Notes under the pieces: model-generated | Databases searched by the model: none | What the model saw: the letters and a program-made list of their open reading frames with translations, nothing else | Told to the model about the DNA's origin: nothing | Part shown: positions 58,641 through 64,000 of the stretch, one piece after another | Position numbering within the stretch: the first letter of the stretch is position 1 | Layout of the letters: each line of letters starts with the position of its first letter | From: Synanceia verrucosa | Lineage: Eukaryota > Chordata > Actinopteri > Perciformes > Synanceiidae | Length of the DNA stretch: 64,000 bases | Direction: 5' to 3' | Assembly: GCA_029721515.1 (NCBI GenBank) | Contig: CM056554.1 | Coordinates: forward strand, 27,464,236-27,528,235 | Translations under genes and position numbers: made by a program

Positions 58641-59176
58641 AACCACTCCTGGGAAGGATTGCCACTGTTCCCAGACAAATTAGAGCAAGTAATGTTTACA
58701 GAGATTCAGGTGTTGATTCTCCTGCTATATCACAGTTATGGATTTAATACAGTTATTTCAGTGATTTTACATCATCACAGTGCAAGAGAGAATCTGTATG
58801 AAAAACAAATAATTCAATATTAAATAACTGTAAACTTCTCATAAATAAAGTTATATCATCTACTATATTTCTGTCTAAATGTTCTTAATATATTTGTCTT
58901 TTAAGTTGCTTGTAAAGCACCAAGTGGAGCTGCAGTGTTCTGTCATCCAGAGACAATAAAGCTTCTGGTTTTGATTTGATTGATTAAAGATAGAGCTGCA
59001 TAGAGAATAAATCTGACCTCAGCTCATCCATGAAAACTCCTTTGAATTTAATAAAGGTGAACTGATCCCAGACAAAGCTCAGAGCACGCTGGAAGCAGTG
59101 TAATTATTATTATTATTATGAAGTTATTGTTGACCCCTCCACTGAAGTGTTGGACAGCCTGGACAGCAGTTTAATA
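58641..59176. other. No gene seen
   Basis: Unassigned sequence with an (ATT)n run at 59104-59118 and AATAAAGCTTCTGGTTTTGA at 58958, the latter resembling a LINE or SINE tail. Confidence 0.4.
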
Positions 59177-60714
59177 CAGATAGGCCCAAAAACATCCGTA
59201 CAGTGACATAATCTTCATGATTTGGTCTCTCTATGCCACCACGCTGGATTTGAAAGGAAACAGTTACAACAGAACTGAAGTGCAGATTTTAATGTTCAAT
59301 TCAAGGGGTTGAACACAAATATCTGACTAAACATGTAGGAACTGTAGCTGTTTTTTATAAAAACACTCCTCATTTCAGGGGCTCAGAAGTAATTGGACAA
59401 ATCAACATAACTCCAGGTAAAATGTTACTTTTCAATATGTTGTTGGGAATCCTTTGCAGACAATGACTGCCTGAAGTCTGGAACCCATGGACATCACCAA
59501 CGCTGGGTTTCCTCCTTTGTGGTGCTTTCCAGGCCTTTCCTGCAGCTGTCTTCAGTTGTTGCTTGTTTGTGGGTCTTTCTGCCTGAAGTTTTGTCTTGAG
59601 GAGGTGAAATTCATGCTCCATTGGGTTGAGATCTGGTGATTGACTCGGCCATTGCAGAATATTCCTCTTTAAAAAAACTCCTGGGTTGCTTTTGCAGTAT
59701 GTTTTGGATCACTGTCCATCTGTGCTGTGAAGCGCCGTCCAATCAGCTTTGCTGCATTTGGCTGAATGTGAGCTGAAAGTATATCCTTATACACTTCAGA
59801 GTTCATCCGGCTGCTTCTGTCTTTTGTCACATCATCAACAAACACAAGTGATCCAGTGTCATTGGAAGCCATGCATGGCCATGCCGTCACACTGCCTCCA
59901 CCATGTTTTCCAGAAGATGTGGGGTGATTTGGATCATGAGCTGTTCCAGTTCTTCCTATCATTCTGGTACAGGCTGATTGTCTCTTCTGTCCAAAGAATG
60001 CTCTTCCAGAACTGGGCTGGCTTCTTCTGCTCTTTCTATCTTTGAGGCTGATTAATGGTTTGCACCTTGTGCTGAATCCTCTGTGGTTACTCTCTTTATG
60101 GTAGACTTAGATACTGATACACCTACTTCCTGGAGAGTGTTCTTCACTTGAGTGGATGTTGTGAAGGGGTTTTTCTTCACCATGGAGAGGATTCTGTGAT
60201 CATCCACCACCAATGTCTTCTGTGGACGTCCAGGCCTTTTTGACTTCCCAAGCTCTCCAGTGCACTCTTTTTTTCTCAGATGTTCCACACTGTTGATTTG
60301 GTCACTCCGAACATTTCTGCTCTCTCTCTGATGGATTTCTTTTTTGTCAGCCTCAGGATGGTCTGTTTCACCTCCACTGAGAGCTCCTTTGACCACATGT
60401 TGTGTGTTCACAGCAACAGCTTCCAGATGCAAACGCCACACCTGGAATCAACTCCTGACCTTCAAACTGCCTGATTGATGACAGGTTAAGGAGTGAAGAG
60501 CCCATGCAGCCTTGTTATTTTTGTTTTTGCAGCCTTCTGAGTCAATTGTCCAATTACTTTTGGTCCCTTGAAAAAGAGGTGGCTATATATTGAAGAGCTG
60601 TAATCCCTAAACCTAAGCCCATATTGATTATATAATTGCATCCTGAATATGTTTTCGTAAACAGCTGAAATAACAAAACTTGTGTCACTGTCCAAATACT
60701 TTTGGGCCTAACTG
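59177..60714 (-). mobile_element. Tc1-like transposon of a third family, degraded
   Basis: Ends CAGATAGGCCCAAAAACATC and TACTTTTGGGCCTAACTG are inverted copies flanked by TA. Minus-strand transposase fragments: the HTH part with GRPQKTLVVDDHRILSMVKK and STIKRVTTEDS (60441-60052), the catalytic part SGKHGGGSVTAWPCMA and DSDPKHTAKATQEF (59962-59669), and a C-terminal piece (59621-59370). Frame breaks between the pieces make it inactive. 1538 bp. Confidence 0.9.
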
Positions 60715-60715
60715 T

Positions 60716-60738
60716 ATGTGTGTGTGTGTGTGTGTGTG
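60716..60738. repeat. (TG)n microsatellite
   Basis: Short TG run directly beside the Tc1-like element's TA target. Confidence 0.9.
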
Positions 60739-60823
60739 GTGTCAAAATCAGTTCAGTCTCCATGATTCTGTGGAGGATATGACACATTTTCAGGAAATCC
60801 CACATTAGATCAGATCAAAAGCC

Positions 60824-60829
60824 TTTATT
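60824..60829 (-). terminator. Candidate poly(A) signal of the TspO-related gene
   Basis: AATAAA on the minus strand, about 320 bases after the stop at 61151. The surrounding GACAATAAAGGC also resembles a retroelement tail, so use is uncertain. Confidence 0.4.
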
Positions 60830-61150
60830 GTCATTATGTGACCAGTGCCTACAACTAATTTATTCAAGAAAAAGTATGCTTCAATTAGCAGCGCACCAGG
60901 AATTCAACAAAGCTCTGAAGTATGATATACTGTAGAAAAGCCTACATAGTGTTTAATGACAGGTTGTAGTCAAAGATATACACAATAAAAAACAATAAAC
61001 CGCTTTCAAAAAGCAAAACAGAACATGCTTTTGTATAAAAAGTGCTTCATAACTAGATTCTTGTGATTTAAAGCAGTGTTAACAGTGGCAAGCGTTCCCA
61101 TGACAACTGAAAGCACTCCCTTTCTGACCCGTGTCGTCCATGCAGGAGCT

Positions 61151-63361
61151 TCACGTGAAGATCATGAACTTCCTGCCGTCCAGAGGCGACACCATGAGCC
61201 GCGCCGAGCCGGGCGAGTTGAGAGGCCGCCGGTAGTTCCTCCAGATGACGGTGCAGATGCGTGAAAGCAGCAGGACGCAGGCTAACACCAGCAGAACCAC
61301 TGCAGGGAGGAGGAGAAGCATCACAGGGTCAGAGCTGGAGCTGTACACTCTCTGAAGGATCCACACTAATCTGGCTTTCAACTTACCCATGAACACAGAA
61401 TTAGGAGTGGGATCAGCCGGGTCGAAATGTTTGACGATGTTTCCGACCAGAGCCACGATGACCACAGGGTAGACGGTCAGGATGTAACGCACCCAGCGGT
61501 CCAGGACCCAGTTCTCCAGCAGGAACCTGCAGAAGGAGCAGTCATGGCCATCAGCTGGAGCCTCCTCCAGCTCACCGGAAGCTGCTGAGGAGCTCATGCC
61601 ACAGAAGTCAGGCTGGTTCCACACAGATTACATTTATGACTATATCGACATATGATAGTCGCCATCGGCGCAGAGCTACACAAGGAGGTGCAGAGCTCCA
61701 GCAGGAGGTGTAGAGCTGGAATAGCGTGCAACATTGTGCACTTTCAGTTTGTTGTTGTTAGTGCGATATGAAGGCTGAAGTCATGTGACTCATTACAGCA
61801 GAGAGGAAACGACAGAGCTGCTGGTCAGTGAGGCGACGACTTATTAGACATCATGAGCAGTGGGTGAAGGGTCTGCTGCAGTAAAATGAGACATTTTCTG
61901 AAGGGACTTTGGTGCTTCTGTCCACCAGAAACAGCACAAAATAACGACAAAAACTACAGCTGACGGATGTGCCTGCATCACTGCGTTTGAACGGACCAAT
62001 CACAGCTTACCACACCATCACCTCCGCAAACAGGATGCAGAGAGAAGCCGTCGCCGCCGTGCTCCGGTCTACACCCCACAGGTGGAGAACCAGGGAGAAG
62101 TTGATCAGGGAGGCAATGGAGGTCCATGTGGTGTAGAGAGCCAAACCATTCTGGACCTGGGGGTGAATGAGGAGCACAGAGAGGACATCACTACCAGAGA
62201 CATCCACATGGTCCATCACATGTCACTCTATCCATCCAGGCGCAGTACCAGGATTCTGAGACAGGCCAGGTCTCTGCGATGGTACGTCTTCAGCCAGAGT
62301 CCGTAGTGATCGGTGGAGAAGCAGCAGAAGAACAGAGCAGCGTAGTTGGTGACGACTATCAGGAGTAGCACGACCAGAGCCGCTAGCATCACCCTGCAGC
62401 ACAGACAGAGATGACTAGTGCTTCATAACGAGCATCACATCAAAGGACAGTCATGTTATCATTATTATTTAATTATTTATGATCACCAACCCACCTAAAG
62501 CCTGTTTGTTAGTGTCCTACAAACATGATCATCATCATGTCTCACCATGCTGATATGATGATTTACTATTCTAAGAACTGACATGATTTCATCTTTGCTC
62601 TCTTTTATTCTAGTGGAGTGTTAAATAAGTGCTTCTGTAAAGAGGCGAAATATGTCGTTCTGTGATCCTGTGAGCAAAACTGAGGACGTCATAAGAGCTT
62701 CGGCAGTGCTCGATAGTTTGATGGACGGTGACCGGTGAAATCAGCAGGATGGCAGCTAGTTAGCGTTAGCTGTTAGCAGCACAGTACCGATGCTAACAAA
62801 CAGAGGCTGCACTGAACAACAGGCCCTGGTCATTATAATGTCTCCAGGAGGCGATCAGGCATTAATGCTAAGTGAATTAATGAGAGTGACGTGTGGAAAG
62901 TCCACGGTCCTGGAGTCTCCGGTCACCTCCGGTCTGAAGCAGAAAAGTACCAGACCTCAGGGGGAACGGCCTGAAAAGTCACTGCTCATCATAACTCTAC
63001 TGGAGGCTGTTAGGATGGTTCAGGAAGCAGCAGACGTACTCTCTGTCCCACAGCAGCAGCCAGACCATGTTCAGCACCATGTTGGACAGCCAGCAGAAAT
63101 AGAAGGAGTACGGCAGCAGGCACTGAGCCCAGGACCTGTTCAGGAGGACAGGGGTCAGTGTCCCCAGCTGCACCTTTCAAAATAAGCCTTCAACAGGACT
63201 GTGCTGTGCAGCTCACCCTCTGAACACAAAAGACGTGATGTAGATGACCATCAGGGTGAGCCAGGTGTAGATCACACCCCAGATGGAGAAAGTCCAGCCA
63301 GCTGGAGTGATGTCCGTCTCATAGCGGCCAGACACGTTACCTGTGGACGTGTGGAAAGGAC
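61151..63361 (-). CDS. TspO-related multi-pass membrane protein, 3' six exons
   Basis: Function unknown; I do not have a vertebrate symbol. Exons 63361-63217, 63135-63040, 62393-62249, 62156-62011, 61526-61387 and 61299-61151 (stop) join with consistent phases to about 273 residues. The first holds DITPAGWTFSIWGVIYTW, the Trp-rich motif of TspO/MBR-related proteins. Hydrophobic segments follow: YFCWLSNMVLNMVWLLLW, VMLAALVVLLLIVVTNYAAL, TSIASLINFSLVLHLW, YILTVYPVVIVALVGNIV and VVLLVLACVLLLSRICTV, then a basic, probably cytosolic tail ending KFMIFT. Four donors are good; the one at 62248 is GTACTG, lacking G at +5. The 5' exons lie past 63361, probably outside the window. NVS near the start is a possible N-glycosylation site. 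Confidence 0.82.
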
Positions 63362-63369
63362 CTGGGAGA

Positions 63370-63885
63370 CAACAGAGACAGAGTCAGAGTAAGAGACAGA
63401 GACAGAGTCAGAGACAAAGACAAAGACAAAGACAGAGACAGAGTAATTGTAAGAGTAAGAGACAGAGACAGAGACAAAGACAAAGACAGAGACAGAGTAA
63501 TTGTAAGAGTAAGAGACAGAGACAGAGACAAAGACAAAGACAGAGACAGAGTAAAAGACAGAGGCAGAGACAGAGTAAAAGACAGAGACAAAGACAGAGA
63601 CAGTAAGAGACAGAGTAAGAGAGAGAGACAAAGACAGAGTAAGAGACAGAGACAAAGACAGAGTCAAAGTAAGAGACAGAGACAAAGACAAAGACAGAGA
63701 CAGTAAGAGACAGAGTAAGAGACAGAGACAAAGACAAAGACAGAGTCAAAGTAAGAGACAGAGACAAAGACAGAGACAGAGTAAAAGACAGGCAGAGACA
63801 GAGTAAGAGACAGAGACAAAGACAGAGTCAAATTAAGAAATACAGACAAAGACAAAGACAGAGACAAAAACAGAGACAGACACTA
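63370..63885. repeat. AGACAG/AGACAA hexamer array
   Basis: About 515 bases of AGAGACAGAGTAAGAGACAA-type repeat in the intron just upstream of the first visible TspO-related exon, coming within 10 bases of its acceptor. On the minus strand it is pyrimidine-rich (CTGTCTCTTTGTCT) and serves as a greatly extended polypyrimidine tract. Confidence 0.95.
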
Positions 63886-63970
63886 AACAAGACATTCAGT
63901 GAGGTCCACCAGAGGCTGATGAGGTTCTCAGTGTTCCTGTTATTCAACTGGAAATAAGTAGAGGACACGT

Positions 63971-63999
63971 ATCAATACACACACACACACACACACACA
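63971..63999. repeat. (CA)n microsatellite at window end
   Basis: At least 28 bases of CA repeat running to the edge. Confidence 0.9.
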
Positions 64000-64000
64000 T

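Noticed and set aside
63900..63955. Additional 5' exon of the TspO-related gene
   Set aside because: A TTATTTCCAG acceptor precedes an open stretch on the minus strand, but there is no donor in a matching phase and no recognisable motif.

Overview
This is vertebrate nuclear DNA, almost certainly from a ray-finned (teleost) fish. The genes are split by GT-AG introns, their products match vertebrate families, and the interspersed repeats are fish-typical: Tc1-like transposons, L2-clade LINEs, tRNA-derived SINE-like units, and hAT and Harbinger-type MITEs. No bacterial, phage, CRISPR or operon structure is present.

Four genes can be supported exon by exon. (1) adamtsl2, minus strand, runs from a signal-peptide exon at 33888 to a spacer-domain exon at 1416; the 3' part of the gene probably lies beyond the left edge. 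(2) rnf2 (RING2, the E3 ligase of Polycomb PRC1), plus strand, CDS 38916-45508, is complete with eight coding exons and 342 residues. (3) arpc5 (p16 subunit of Arp2/3), minus strand, CDS 54212-49911, is complete with four exons; its first intron has the hallmarks of a minor-spliceosome (U12) intron with unusual ends. (4) A TspO-related polytopic membrane protein, minus strand, 63361-61151, has six 3' exons in the window and lacks its 5' end. adamtsl2 and rnf2 are head to head (about 1.5 kb apart), rnf2 and arpc5 are tail to tail, and arpc5 and the TspO-like gene point the same way.

Most of the window is repeat. Tandem arrays dominate: an 11-kb array of about 32-bp units in one adamtsl2 intron (2110-13018), a 21-bp array in adamtsl2 intron 1 (28077-30330), a GGTAGAGA array split by an inserted LINE (17331-21380), a 9-bp array (24297-24760), a 46-bp array in rnf2 intron 1 (36420-37890), a 33-bp array at the exon 7/intron 7 boundary of rnf2 (43523-44850), and an AGACAG/AGACAA array (63370-63885). 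Three copies of an L2-type LINE 3' region (1-645, 17971-19300, 56347-57730) each carry a 44-bp minisatellite in the 3' UTR, with about 3, 9 and 11 units.

The observations most worth checking are the rnf2 minisatellite, which repeats a copy of the exon 7 splice donor; the AT-AA U12-like intron of arpc5; the hierarchical structure of the 11-kb array; the rnf2 intron 1 array carrying about 30 sense-strand AATAAA motifs; and the LINE 3' UTR minisatellite attached to two different ORF2 sequences. I do not see a novel multi-gene system here. The unusual content is repeat biology laid over conserved genes.
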